The position numbers and the translations under genes were made by a program. Positions 8,825 through 17,152 of a DNA stretch of 44,125 nucleotides are shown piece by piece (position 1 is the stretch's first letter; each line of letters begins with the position of its first letter). Source of the DNA: Rhodospirillales bacterium. GTDB lineage: Bacteria; Pseudomonadota; Alphaproteobacteria; Acetobacterales; Acetobacteraceae. The notes below the pieces were generated by a model. The model was not told the origin of the DNA. It ran no database searches and saw only the letters and a program-made list of their open reading frames with translations. The stretch covers positions 1 through 44,125 of the forward strand of contig JANXVC010000012.1 in NCBI GenBank assembly GCA_025351925.1, in the 5' to 3' direction.

Positions 8825-10899
8825 GACTTGAGCAGGCCTACGCCGCGCTGCGGTTCGATCCGGCGCTGCCCTGGGCGGCGTTCGCTGCGCTCGCAGTGCT
8901 GTGCCTCATTGCATTGCTGCCAGCGATCTTCCGCAGGGCGCGCGGGGCAGCCTGGCGGGCGCTGGCGTTCGGTGTGCTGCTGCTCTGGCTGTCGGGGCCC
9001 CGCTTGGTGCGGGAAACCCGGGACACCCTGCCCGATATCGGCCTGATGGTCGTTGACGAGTCGGCTTCGATGCAGGTCGGCGATCGTGCCGCGCTGCGCG
9101 ATGCCGCCCGGACCGCAATCGCCGGGCAGGCTGCGCGGATGCCGGACCTGGAACTGCGCACGGTGGTGGTGCCGGCGGGCGGCCACGACGGGACGCAGCT
9201 GTTTGCCGCGGTCAACCGCGCAGTGGCGGACATCCCGCAATCCCGCCTTGCCGGCATTGTGGCGCTGACCGATGGCCAGGTACATGATATGCCTCCCATG
9301 CCGCTGCCGGCGCCGTTGCACGTGTTGATCCCGGCGCGCGGTGAGGAGACCGACCGTCGATTGCGGATTGTTGAGGCACCCTCGTTCGGTTTGGTCGGCC
9401 ACAGTGTCACCATTCGGGTTGCGGTTGATGATCTTGGGGTGCCGCATCCGGCGGGAACCGCAAAGCTGACGCTCCGTCGAGACGGCGAGGCGCCGCAGGT
9501 CAGTGCCGTGCCGATCGGCCAGGAGGTGCCGATTGAGCTGCCGATCACCCGCGCCGGACCGATCCTGGTCGAGCTGCAGGCCGAGGCGCTGCCGGGCGAG
9601 GTCTCGGGCCTGAATAACCGGGCTATTGTCGAGATCAACGGCGTGCGGGACCGGCTGCGTGTGCTGCTGGTATCCGGCGAGCCGCACGCCGGTGAGCGAA
9701 CCTGGCGGCGCCTGTTGAAAGCCGACCCGGCAGTGGATCTCGTGCACTTCACCATCCTGCGCCCGCCCGAGCGCGACGATATGACGCCGCTGAACGAGTT
9801 GGCGCTGATCGCCTTTCCGGTGCGGGAGCTGTTTCAGGTCAAGATACGCGATTTCGACCTGATTATCCTGGATCGTTTCCAGAACCGCGGCATCCTGCCG
9901 CCCACCTATCTGCGCAATATCGCCGACTACGTGCGGGGAGGCGGCGGCCTGTTGCTGAGCGCCGGGCCGGAGTTCGCCAGCAACGCCAGCCTGTCCGCGA
10001 CTCCGCTGGGCAGCGTGCTGCCAGCGCGGCCCAACCTGACGGGAGCCGGCGTGACCGAGGGCGAGTTCCGTCCGCAAGTCACGCCGCTGGGAGGCCGCCA
10101 CCCGGTGACCGAGGGGTTGCCTGGTTGGCAGGCGCCCGGCGTCGAGCCAACCTGGGGATCATGGTATCGCCGGGTCGATGTGGGATCCCAAGCCGGTCAG
10201 CTGCTGATGAACGCGCCTGATGGGGGACCGCTGCTGCTGGTGGACCGCGTCGAGCAGGGGCGCGTGGCGCTGCTGCTGTCGGACCAGATTTGGCTGTGGT
10301 CCCGCGGGCACGAGGGAGGCGGCCCGCAGGCCGAGCTGCTGCGCCGCATCGCGCATTGGCTGATGAAGGAGCCAGGGCTGGAAGAGGAAGCCTTGCGGGC
10401 GCGGATCGACGATGGCCGGCTGTTGATCGAGCGTCGTTCGATCCTGGACGCGCCATTGGGCGAGGTCACCGTGACGTCGCCGGAGGGTGCGGTGACGCGA
10501 CTGAAGCTCAAGGAGGACGGGCCCGGCCATGGTACGGCGGAGCTGCCCGCCGCAGAGCTCGGCGTTTGGTCGGTCGGCGACGGCGCCCGCACAACATTCG
10601 CCGCTGCGGTCAACGCGAACCCGCGGGAGATCGCCGATCTGCGGGCGACCGGGACGGTGCTGGCAGCGGTCGCTCATGCCTCTGGCGGCAGTGTGCATTT
10701 CATCGGCGGCGGCACGCCCGAGTTGCGCCGCATCGAGCCGGGGCGCGAGGCGTCGGGTGCGAGCTGGATTGGACTGCCCCGGCGGCGTGACCATATAGTA
10801 ACCGGGATCGACGCCATCCCGTTGCTGCCGCCATGGGCGGCGCTGCCGCTGTTGCTCGGGCTGGTATTGGTCGCCTGGCGCCGCGAGGGTTCCGGCTGA
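8821..10899 (+). CDS. Membrane protein with VWA-like and class I amidotransferase-like domains
   Basis: A 692-residue protein with N-terminal membrane helices (about residues 15-60) and one C-terminal helix (residues ~665-685). After the N-terminal helices comes a VWA-like stretch with the MIDAS-type motif DESAS near residue 79 and a later TDGQ. Around residues 275-420 is a Rossmann-like segment (VLLVSGEPHAGE, then GGGGLLLSAGPEF) that resembles catalytically unproven class I glutamine amidotransferase folds in such proteins. It begins by ATGA overlap with the DUF4159 gene and is the fourth member of the MoxR cluster. Its role is unknown. Domain pairing suggests it is the envelope partner acted on by MoxR/DUF58. 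Confidence 0.82.
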   Translation: MRLEQAYAALRFDPALPWAAFAALAVLCLIALLPAIFRRARGAAWRALAFGVLLLWLSGPRLVRETRDTLPDIGLMVVDESASMQVGDRAALRDAARTAIAGQAARMPDLELRTVVVPAGGHDGTQLFAAVNRAVADIPQSRLAGIVALTDGQVHDMPPMPLPAPLHVLIPARGEETDRRLRIVEAPSFGLVGHSVTIRVAVDDLGVPHPAGTAKLTLRRDGEAPQVSAVPIGQEVPIELPITRAGPILVELQAEALPGEVSGLNNRAIVEINGVRDRLRVLLVSGEPHAGERTWRRLLKADPAVDLVHFTILRPPERDDMTPLNELALIAFPVRELFQVKIRDFDLIILDRFQNRGILPPTYLRNIADYVRGGGGLLLSAGPEFASNASLSATPLGSVLPARPNLTGAGVTEGEFRPQVTPLGGRHPVTEGLPGWQAPGVEPTWGSWYRRVDVGSQAGQLLMNAPDGGPLLLVDRVEQGRVALLLSDQIWLWSRGHEGGGPQAELLRRIAHWLMKEPGLEEEALRARIDDGRLLIERRSILDAPLGEVTVTSPEGAVTRLKLKEDGPGHGTAELPAAELGVWSVGDGARTTFAAAVNANPREIADLRATGTVLAAVAHASGGSVHFIGGGTPELRRIEPGREASGASWIGLPRRRDHIVTGIDAIPLLPPWAALPLLLGLVLVAWRREGSG

Positions 10900-10929
10900 G
10901 CTTTGCAGAGCGGCACCCGGCGCATACAT

Positions 10930-11472
10930 ATGCTCCAGCAGAAGGAGGGCCGTGCTTTCCAGACTTACGAACCCCCCTCTCGCCGCGCAGCACGCGGCAG
11001 CCTACTGGCGCTGATCGGCTTTGTCGGACTGTCGTTGCTGGTATGGGCGGCGAACGGCGCTATCACGGCCGGCAGCCTTCGCGGCTGGTACGGGTCGCTG
11101 CTCCCCCCGCCGGGCACGCCGTCAACCTGGCTGTTTGCCCCGGTTTGGACCACGCTCTATCCCGTAATGGGCGTGGCCGCGTGGCTGGTATGGCGGCGCA
11201 TCGACATCGGCGCCGAGCGAAAGCGGGCAGCCCTAAGGACTTGGGGCTGGCAATTGCTGGTCAATTCGCTGTGGTCGCCGGCGTTCTTCGGGCTGCATAA
11301 CCTGGGATTGAGCCTGGTCGTCATCGGCCTTCTGCTTGCGGCCGTCACGCTGACCATCCGCCGTTTCCTGCCGCTTCAGCCGGTCGCGGCGGCGTTGATG
11401 CTGCCCTATGTGTTATGGGTGGGCTATGCGGCATACCTCAACGCAGGCTTCTGGTGGCTGAACCGCGGTTAG
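10930..11472 (+). CDS. TspO/MBR family tryptophan-rich sensory protein
   Basis: A five-helix membrane protein of the TspO family, which binds porphyrins and in photosynthetic alphaproteobacteria modulates pigment gene expression. Family signatures are clear: WLFAPVWTTLYPVMGVAAW after the first helix, WQLLVNSLWSPAFFGLHNLG, and the C-terminal LPYVLWVGYAAYLNAGFWWLN. I use ATG 10930 (MLQQ), giving 180 residues. TTG 10903 is the track start, but it adds ten residues with no family match. The N-terminal ~30 residues are polar and longer than usual. It follows the MoxR cluster by 30 bases and may be read with it, though a functional link is only a guess. Confidence 0.9.
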   Translation: MLQQKEGRAFQTYEPPSRRAARGSLLALIGFVGLSLLVWAANGAITAGSLRGWYGSLLPPPGTPSTWLFAPVWTTLYPVMGVAAWLVWRRIDIGAERKRAALRTWGWQLLVNSLWSPAFFGLHNLGLSLVVIGLLLAAVTLTIRRFLPLQPVAAALMLPYVLWVGYAAYLNAGFWWLNRG

Positions 11473-11486
11473 GCTATGACGACGCC

Positions 11487-12113
11487 ATGACATACCGTGC
11501 GCTTCTCCCCGTGTTCCTCGGTGCGGCCTTGTTTGCGCCAGTGGCCTTCGCGCAAACGAACCCTGGCGGAGTGAAAACACCGGGGTTTGGGACCGGTCAG
11601 GGTGTCAAGCCGCAGAAGGCCACCAAAGAAACGATCGCGCCACCGGCGCTGCCCGGCTCACGCGCCGAGCCGACGGCCGTTGCTCCGGCCCAGCGGAACG
11701 CCGCTGACATGCCGCCGACCGAGGCACTATTCGATAGCATCAACCGCGGCGACCTGCCCGGCACGCGGGATGCCATCAGCCGCGGCGCCGACCTGCAGGG
11801 CACCAACGTGCTGGGTCTCACGCCGCTCGAGCTGTCAGTCGATCTCGGACGCAACGAGATCTCGTTCCTGCTGCTCTCGCTGCGCGGCGGTTCCGGCTTT
11901 AGCGCAAGCCATGCTGCCGAAGCCACGGCCGAGGCCAAGCCGCCAACCCGTGCCGAGCGCCTGGCGACCGCCCGGGCCGAGCGCGCCCGCCGTTCCCAAG
12001 TCGCCGCCCGTCCCGCGGCCGATATGGCACCGCAGGCACCCCGGCTATTCAGCGGCAACGGCGGCACGCCGAATGCGCAGGCTGGCTTCCTCGGATTTGA
12101 TAGCGTCCGCTGA
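11487..12113 (+). CDS. Secreted protein with ankyrin-like repeats
   Basis: A 208-residue protein beginning at ATG 11487. The first ~20 residues (MTYRALLPVFLGAALFAPVA) form a signal peptide ending near AFAQ, so it is probably exported. After a Pro/Gly/Lys-rich linker, residues ~78-125 read as one to two ankyrin-type repeats (from LFDSINRGDLPG to LGLTPLELSVDLGR). The C-terminal third is Ala/Arg-rich and of low complexity. The track ORF at 11415 overlaps tspO and is discarded. It lies 14 bases behind tspO and converges with arfB. No specific function is known; the ankyrin part suggests a protein-protein contact in the periplasm. Confidence 0.75.
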   Translation: MTYRALLPVFLGAALFAPVAFAQTNPGGVKTPGFGTGQGVKPQKATKETIAPPALPGSRAEPTAVAPAQRNAADMPPTEALFDSINRGDLPGTRDAISRGADLQGTNVLGLTPLELSVDLGRNEISFLLLSLRGGSGFSASHAAEATAEAKPPTRAERLATARAERARRSQVAARPAADMAPQAPRLFSGNGGTPNAQAGFLGFDSVR

Positions 12114-12115
12114 AA

Positions 12116-12538
12116 TCAATCCCGGACGGGAGTCGAGCGGAGCCGCTTGACCTCGCCCCGCAAGACCTTCGCGTCCGTGCGCCGGCGCCGGGCAGCCTTG
12201 GTCGGCTTGGTATCCCGACGAAGAACGGGCCGGATCGCGGCCTCCTGCAGCAATGCCACGATACGGTCCAGCGCGTCCTGCCGGTTGCGGTCCTGGGAAC
12301 GGTGACGCTGTGCGGTGATGATCAGCACGCCATCCGCCGTCACCCGACGGCCGCCCAGCGCCTCGGCGCGCTCTCGCAACCCCTCCGGAAGTGTGCCGGC
12401 GCGGCGCAGATCGAGCCGGACCTGCACTGCAGACGACACCTTGTTCACGTTCTGCCCGCCAGGACCCGAGGCGCGGATGAAACTCTCCTCGATCTCGTTG
12501 GGATCGAAGGCGATTCCTGGAGCGATCGGGATCAGCAT
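12116..12538 (-). CDS. arfB: ArfB/YaeJ alternative ribosome-rescue peptidyl-tRNA hydrolase
   Basis: This protein releases nascent chains from stalled ribosomes without a stop codon. The catalytic GGQ motif sits in IRASGPGGQNVNKVSSAVQV (residues ~22-41). The C-terminal tail is strongly basic (KPTKAARRRRTDAKVLRGEV), matching the ArfB tail that enters the empty mRNA channel. At 140 residues it is the family length and far shorter than RF1/RF2. The ATG lies directly after the putA stop with no gap, so it may be read at the end of the putA message. It converges with the ankyrin-like gene, separated by two bases. Confidence 0.93.
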   Translation of the reverse strand: MLIPIAPGIAFDPNEIEESFIRASGPGGQNVNKVSSAVQVRLDLRRAGTLPEGLRERAEALGGRRVTADGVLIITAQRHRSQDRNRQDALDRIVALLQEAAIRPVLRRDTKPTKAARRRRTDAKVLRGEVKRLRSTPVRD

Positions 12539-15500
12539 CTATCCAAGCGCCATGAGGTTGGCATTGCCGCCGGCCGCCGTGGTGTTGACGCTGATGGATT
12601 GCTCCTGGATCAAACCGTCCAACTGATAGTCCGGGCTGGCCGTATGAACGGCGACCGTCGGCCCGTCTTGCGCCGCCAGTCTCTGCAGCAGCGCCAGCAA
12701 CGCAGGTTTTGGCCCATCAAACAGCATGGCATCGCATGGTGCCGCCGTCTCGGCTGGGACCGTAGCAACCCAATCTTTGAGTGATGGCGGCAGGCCTTCA
12801 AACGCCAGTCCTGCGATGATGGCTCGGTTCCCAGTGGCCAGCGCCGCGCTCACTTGGCGAATCGCCCCGTTAAGGTCGGGCGCCACGCAAAGTACCTGGC
12901 CGCGCGGCATCGTTCGATAGACATTTCGCTCACCCACCGGGCCGGTCAGCTCGATTTCCAACCCGACGGGAGTAGCAGCCAGGCACGCCGCGCAGTCCTC
13001 GGCGTCACGACCGTGCTGCGCCAGCCAGGTCTGCCAAGCAACGGCGGCCAACGGCGGCGGCCCTGGCGGCAGTGCAGTCCGGCGAGGCCGCGCTGACAGC
13101 AGCCGCCGGACATAGAGCGGACCGCCCGCCTTCGGCCCGGTCCCAGATAGGCCGTGGCCACCAAACGGCTGCACGCCCACCACGGCCCCAATCAGGTTCC
13201 GGTTCACATAGACATTGCCCGCTCCGACCCGGGCGACCACGCGCTCGATCGTCTCGTCAATGCGCGTGTGGATGCCGAAGGTCAGGCCGTAACCCGTTGC
13301 GTTCACGGCATCCACCAGCGCGTCCAACCTATCCCGCGCGAACCGCACAACGTGCAGCACCGGGCCGAAAACCTCGCGGCGTAGCTCCGCCAGCCGATCG
13401 ATCTCAATCAGCGTCGGCGCTACGAACGTGCCATAAGCGCAGCCGGCCGCGAGCGGCACGGAGTGCGTCGCATGCCCAGCCGCGCGCATCGCCTCGATAT
13501 ACCCGGCGATATCCGCCTGCGCCGCCTCAGAGATCACCGGGCCGATATCGACGCAGAGCCGGTCCGGGTTGCCCACCGCCAGCTCGGCAAGCGCCCCCCG
13601 CAGCATCGCCAGCACCCGATCGGCCACGTCGTCCTGCAAGCACAATACTCGCAGCGCCGAGCACCGCTGCCCCGCGCTGTCGAAGGCCGAGGTCAGCACA
13701 TCCGCCACCACTTGTTCGGCAAGCGCCGAGCTGTCCACGATCAGCGCGTTCTGCCCGCCGGTCTCAGCGATCAGCGGCACCGGCGCGCCGTCCGGATTGG
13801 TGCGCGCGGCGAGCTGACGCTGGATCAGCTTCGCCACCGCGGTCGATCCGGTGAACACCACGCCGCACACCCGCGCGTCTCCCGCCAGCTGGGCGCCGAC
13901 GCTGCCTTGGCCGGGCAGCAATTGCAGCGCGTCCGTCGGCACTCCGGCCCGGTGCAGAATCCGAATTGCGGCTGCGGCGATTAGCGGCGTTTCCTCCGCC
14001 GGCTTGGCCAGGACGGTGTTGCCCGCCGCGAGCGCTGCCGCGACCTGGCCGGTGAAGATCGCCAGCGGGAAGTTCCACGGGCTGATGCAGGCGATGGGTC
14101 CCAGCGGCACGTGGGTTTCGTTCGAGAAGCCGTTGCTGACTTCGACGGCGTAGTAGCGCAGGAAATCGACGGCCTCCCGCACCTCGGCGATCGCGTTGGG
14201 CAGGCTCTTGCCGGCCTCCCGTACGATTAGGCCGAGCAGGGCCGGCATCTCTGCCTCCAGCAGGTCCGCCGCACGCAGCAATATTGCGGCGCGTTCTGCC
14301 GGTGGCGTTGCGCTCCAAGCCGGCACACCGGCCTCGGCCTGAGCCAATGCATGGTCAATTTCGGCAGGCATCGCCTCGATCACGTGGCCCACGAGGTCAC
14401 GGTGGTCGGCCGGGTTGCGGACCTCGAGAGCCGATCCTTCTGCCGTGGACGCTGCGGCGTGCCAGGACTGCGCCGCGCTCGCCTGCAACGCGGCGGTTAG
14501 CTCCGCCAAACGCTGTTCATTCGACAAATCCAGCCCGGCGGAGTTCGCCCGTTCCGACCCGAACAGCTCCCGTGGCAGGGCGATCTGTGGATGGGGCGCG
14601 CCGATCGGATGCATCGCTGCCACCTCGGCCACCGGGTCTGCGACCAGCTCCGCGACGCGCACCGCCGGGTCCTGGATGCGGTTTACAAAGGACGAGTTGG
14701 CACCGTTCTCCAGTAGGCGGCGCACCAAATAGGCCAGCAGCGTCTTATGCGTGCCAACGGGGGCATAGATGCGGCACGGGCGATCGAGCTTGTTGTGCCC
14801 GACGACCTCCTCATACAACGGCTCGCCCATGCCGTGCAGGCACTGGAACTCATATTGGCCAGGAGTGAACGGGCCGGCCATGCTGTGGATCGCGGCGACG
14901 GTGTAGGCGTTGTGCGTGGCGAATTGCGGGAACACCGCGTCGGGCGCCGCCAGCAGCGTGCGGGCGCAGGCGAGATAGGCCACGTCGGTGTGCACCTTGC
15001 GGGTGAACACCGGAAAGCCCTCCAGCCCATCGACCTGGGCGCGTTTGATCTCGCTATCCCAATACGCGCCCTTTACCAGGCGGACCATCAGGCGATGGCC
15101 GCTGCGCCGCGCCAGGTCGATCAGCCATTCGACCACAAACGCGCTGCGCTTCTGGTAGCCCTGCACGACGAAGCCGATGCCGTCCCATCCGGCCAGCGCA
15201 GGGTCATGGCACAGCGCCTCCAGCAGATCGAGCGAGACTTCAAGCCGTTCAGACTCCTCGGCGTCGATGTTGAGACCAATGTCGTAGCGGCGCGCCAGCA
15301 CAGCCAACCCTTGCAGCCGGGGCAGCAGCTCGGACATCACGCGCTCCCGCTGCAGCCGCGAGTAGCGGGGGTGCAGCGCCGACAGCTTGATGGAGATGCC
15401 GGGACCCGCTTGAATACCTCGGCCAGCCGCAGCAGTGCCGATGGCGTGGATGGCGCGTTCATAGTCTGCGAGGTAGCGCGCCGCGTCCTCTGCGGTGGTC

Positions 15501-16141
15501 GCCGCCTCGCCCAGCATGTCATACGAGTAGCGGAAGCCACGCGCTTCCAGGCTGCGGCTATTGGCCAGGGCCTCGACGATCGTCTGGCCCGTCACGAACT
15601 GCTCGCCCATCATGCGCATCGCGAGATCGACGCCGCGGCGGATCAGCGGCTCCCCGCCCCGGCCGATCAGCCGGACGAGCGCCGCCGACAACCCGGTCTG
15701 CGGCGTGGTGGCTGTCAGCCGGCCGGTCACCACCAGCCCCCAAGTGGCCGCGTTCACGAACAGCGACGAGGAGTGCCCGACATGCGCCTGCCAGTCGCCG
15801 GTGCTGATCTTGTCGCGGATCAGCGCATCGCGGGTGGCGACGTCGGGGATGCGCAGCAGCGCCTCCGCCAGGCACATGAGCGCCACGCCCTCATGGCTGG
15901 ACAGTGAGTATTCACGGACGAGGCCCTCCACGGTACCGCGGCTTCCCTTGGCCCGCAACGCACTGACCAGACCGGCGGCCAGCGTTTGCGCCTGGAGAAC
16001 TGTTGCTTTGGGCATCGTCGCAGCGGCGACCAAGGACGGCAGGCAGTCCGGTTCCGGCCGGCGATACGCAGCGGTGATCGCGGCCCGCAACGGGGATTGC
16101 GGCTGAACGGACCCAGCGAACTCGGCGAACGGCTGCGGCAT
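12539..16141 (-). CDS. putA: Bifunctional proline dehydrogenase / L-glutamate gamma-semialdehyde dehydrogenase
   Basis: This enzyme oxidises proline to glutamate: an FAD-dependent PRODH barrel followed by an NAD-dependent aldehyde dehydrogenase. The PRODH part covers residues ~150-480 (from GPGISIKLSALHPRYSRL to QFATHNAYTVAAI). The ALDH part has the catalytic Glu in AETGGQNALIV and the nucleophile Cys in SAGQRCSALRV, then PFGGHGLSGTGPKAGGP. A C-terminal ~170-residue domain follows, as in longer PutA forms. The track start (16237) runs through tRNA-Gln; ATG 16141 is the true start, giving 1200 residues. There is no N-terminal ribbon-helix-helix domain, so unlike the E. coli protein it should not repress its own gene. 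Confidence 0.95.
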   Translation of the reverse strand: MPQPFAEFAGSVQPQSPLRAAITAAYRRPEPDCLPSLVAAATMPKATVLQAQTLAAGLVSALRAKGSRGTVEGLVREYSLSSHEGVALMCLAEALLRIPDVATRDALIRDKISTGDWQAHVGHSSSLFVNAATWGLVVTGRLTATTPQTGLSAALVRLIGRGGEPLIRRGVDLAMRMMGEQFVTGQTIVEALANSRSLEARGFRYSYDMLGEAATTAEDAARYLADYERAIHAIGTAAAGRGIQAGPGISIKLSALHPRYSRLQRERVMSELLPRLQGLAVLARRYDIGLNIDAEESERLEVSLDLLEALCHDPALAGWDGIGFVVQGYQKRSAFVVEWLIDLARRSGHRLMVRLVKGAYWDSEIKRAQVDGLEGFPVFTRKVHTDVAYLACARTLLAAPDAVFPQFATHNAYTVAAIHSMAGPFTPGQYEFQCLHGMGEPLYEEVVGHNKLDRPCRIYAPVGTHKTLLAYLVRRLLENGANSSFVNRIQDPAVRVAELVADPVAEVAAMHPIGAPHPQIALPRELFGSERANSAGLDLSNEQRLAELTAALQASAAQSWHAAASTAEGSALEVRNPADHRDLVGHVIEAMPAEIDHALAQAEAGVPAWSATPPAERAAILLRAADLLEAEMPALLGLIVREAGKSLPNAIAEVREAVDFLRYYAVEVSNGFSNETHVPLGPIACISPWNFPLAIFTGQVAAALAAGNTVLAKPAEETPLIAAAAIRILHRAGVPTDALQLLPGQGSVGAQLAGDARVCGVVFTGSTAVAKLIQRQLAARTNPDGAPVPLIAETGGQNALIVDSSALAEQVVADVLTSAFDSAGQRCSALRVLCLQDDVADRVLAMLRGALAELAVGNPDRLCVDIGPVISEAAQADIAGYIEAMRAAGHATHSVPLAAGCAYGTFVAPTLIEIDRLAELRREVFGPVLHVVRFARDRLDALVDAVNATGYGLTFGIHTRIDETIERVVARVGAGNVYVNRNLIGAVVGVQPFGGHGLSGTGPKAGGPLYVRRLLSARPRRTALPPGPPPLAAVAWQTWLAQHGRDAEDCAACLAATPVGLEIELTGPVGERNVYRTMPRGQVLCVAPDLNGAIRQVSAALATGNRAIIAGLAFEGLPPSLKDWVATVPAETAAPCDAMLFDGPKPALLALLQRLAAQDGPTVAVHTASPDYQLDGLIQEQSISVNTTAAGGNANLMALG

Positions 16142-16161
16142 GGTGATGCAATCCCGAAGCA

Positions 16162-16236
16162 TGGTTGGGGCGGAAGGATTCGAACCTTCGAATGGCGGAT
16201 TCAAAGTCCGCTGCCTTACCGCTTGGCGACGCCCCA
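16162..16236 (-). tRNA. tRNA-Gln(TTG)
   Basis: Read on the minus strand this is a 75-base cloverleaf including encoded CCA. The acceptor stem TGGGGCG pairs with CGCCCCA. The anticodon stem is GCGGA/TCCGC with loop CTTTGAA, giving anticodon TTG, and the T-loop is GGTTCGAATCC. It lies between ispE and putA on the same strand. I see no convincing promoter of its own, so it may be processed from the ispE transcript. Confidence 0.95.
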
Positions 16237-16264
16237 TCCTCGGCTGCGACCACTGCCGCCCCTG

Positions 16265-17149
16265 TCAATAGGGGGTGCGGGACCCGTCCGTAAAGCCCTG
16301 CGCATCACTCGCCATCGCGCCGCCCCACGCCCACCAAGACGCAGGCGCCCGCGCCGCCGCCGAAGCGGCGATATCGGCATTGGCAAATAGACCGAAGCAT
16401 GTAGCGCCTGAGCCGCTCATACGAGCGAGCAGGCACCCAGACTGGCTATTCAGCCAGTCCAGCACTGGGGCGATCGCCGGGCAGAGCGCCATGGCCGGCG
16501 CTTGCAGATCGTTGCGCAATTCAGCCAGATCGACCGCCATTGCGGCAGCGTCGGACCAGCTGGCCGGCAGCGCGGGCACTACCGAAAAGCCGCCGCTACG
16601 CGCCCGGAAAACGTCCGGCGTCGCAACCGCCACTCCGGGGTTCAGCAGAACGATCCCGCAGACCGGCAGCGTCGGTGCAGGCTGCAGCAGCTCGCCGATG
16701 CCCTGCATGCGAACCGGCAGGCTGTCGAGAGAGGCCGGTACATCCGCGCCAAGCTCCTGCGCCATGATCCGTAACCGATCCGGCGGCCAGTGCAGGTTCC
16801 ACAGCCGAACCAGCACCCGCAACGCAGCGGCGGCGTCGGCTGAGCCGCCACCAATGCCGCTGGCTACCGGCAGCCGTTTGTCTAGCACAAACCTCGCGCC
16901 GGCCTCAACACCTGCCTCCAAGGCGAGTGCCCGCGCCGCCCGAAGCACCAGGTTCTCTGGTCCGGTGCCTAGACCATCACCCCGAGGCCCGCCGACCTCC
17001 AGCGTCAAGGCCTTTGCAGAAGCGGCGTGCAGCACATCCGAAGCGCCGGGAAACACCACGACGCTGTCTAAAAAATGGTAGCCGTCTGCCCGCCGGCCGA
17101 CAACGTGCAGGTATAGGTTAACCTTCGCCCGCGCCGCCTCGGTCAGCAC
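16265..17149 (-). CDS. ispE: 4-diphosphocytidyl-2-C-methyl-D-erythritol kinase
   Basis: This enzyme catalyses the ATP-dependent phosphorylation of CDP-methylerythritol in the MEP route to isoprenoids. The GHMP kinase fold is evident: N-terminal AKVNLYLHVVGRRADGYH with Lys9, the ATP loop LPVASGIGGGSADAAAAL at residues 93-110, the catalytic Asp in ELGADVP, and the C-terminal glycine motif ARMSGSGATCFGLF. At 294 residues it has the normal length. It lies four bases behind the TPR gene and is followed by tRNA-Gln, an order I associate with this alphaproteobacterial group. It is likely essential. Confidence 0.95.
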   Translation of the reverse strand: MLTEAARAKVNLYLHVVGRRADGYHFLDSVVVFPGASDVLHAASAKALTLEVGGPRGDGLGTGPENLVLRAARALALEAGVEAGARFVLDKRLPVASGIGGGSADAAAALRVLVRLWNLHWPPDRLRIMAQELGADVPASLDSLPVRMQGIGELLQPAPTLPVCGIVLLNPGVAVATPDVFRARSGGFSVVPALPASWSDAAAMAVDLAELRNDLQAPAMALCPAIAPVLDWLNSQSGCLLARMSGSGATCFGLFANADIAASAAARAPASWWAWGGAMASDAQGFTDGSRTPY

Positions 17150-17152
17150 CGC

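Noticed and set aside
8818-10101. 427-residue minus-strand ORF opposite the VWA/amidotransferase-like gene
   Set aside because: Antisense shadow of a well-supported gene; no recognisable domain.
16142-16237. Extended putA N-terminus in the track
   Set aside because: It reads through tRNA-Gln; the family start is ATG 16141.
16237-16275. TTGACA before tRNA-Gln as its own -35
   Set aside because: It includes the ispE stop codon and the implied -10 (AGCCGA) is poor and would start transcription inside the tRNA.
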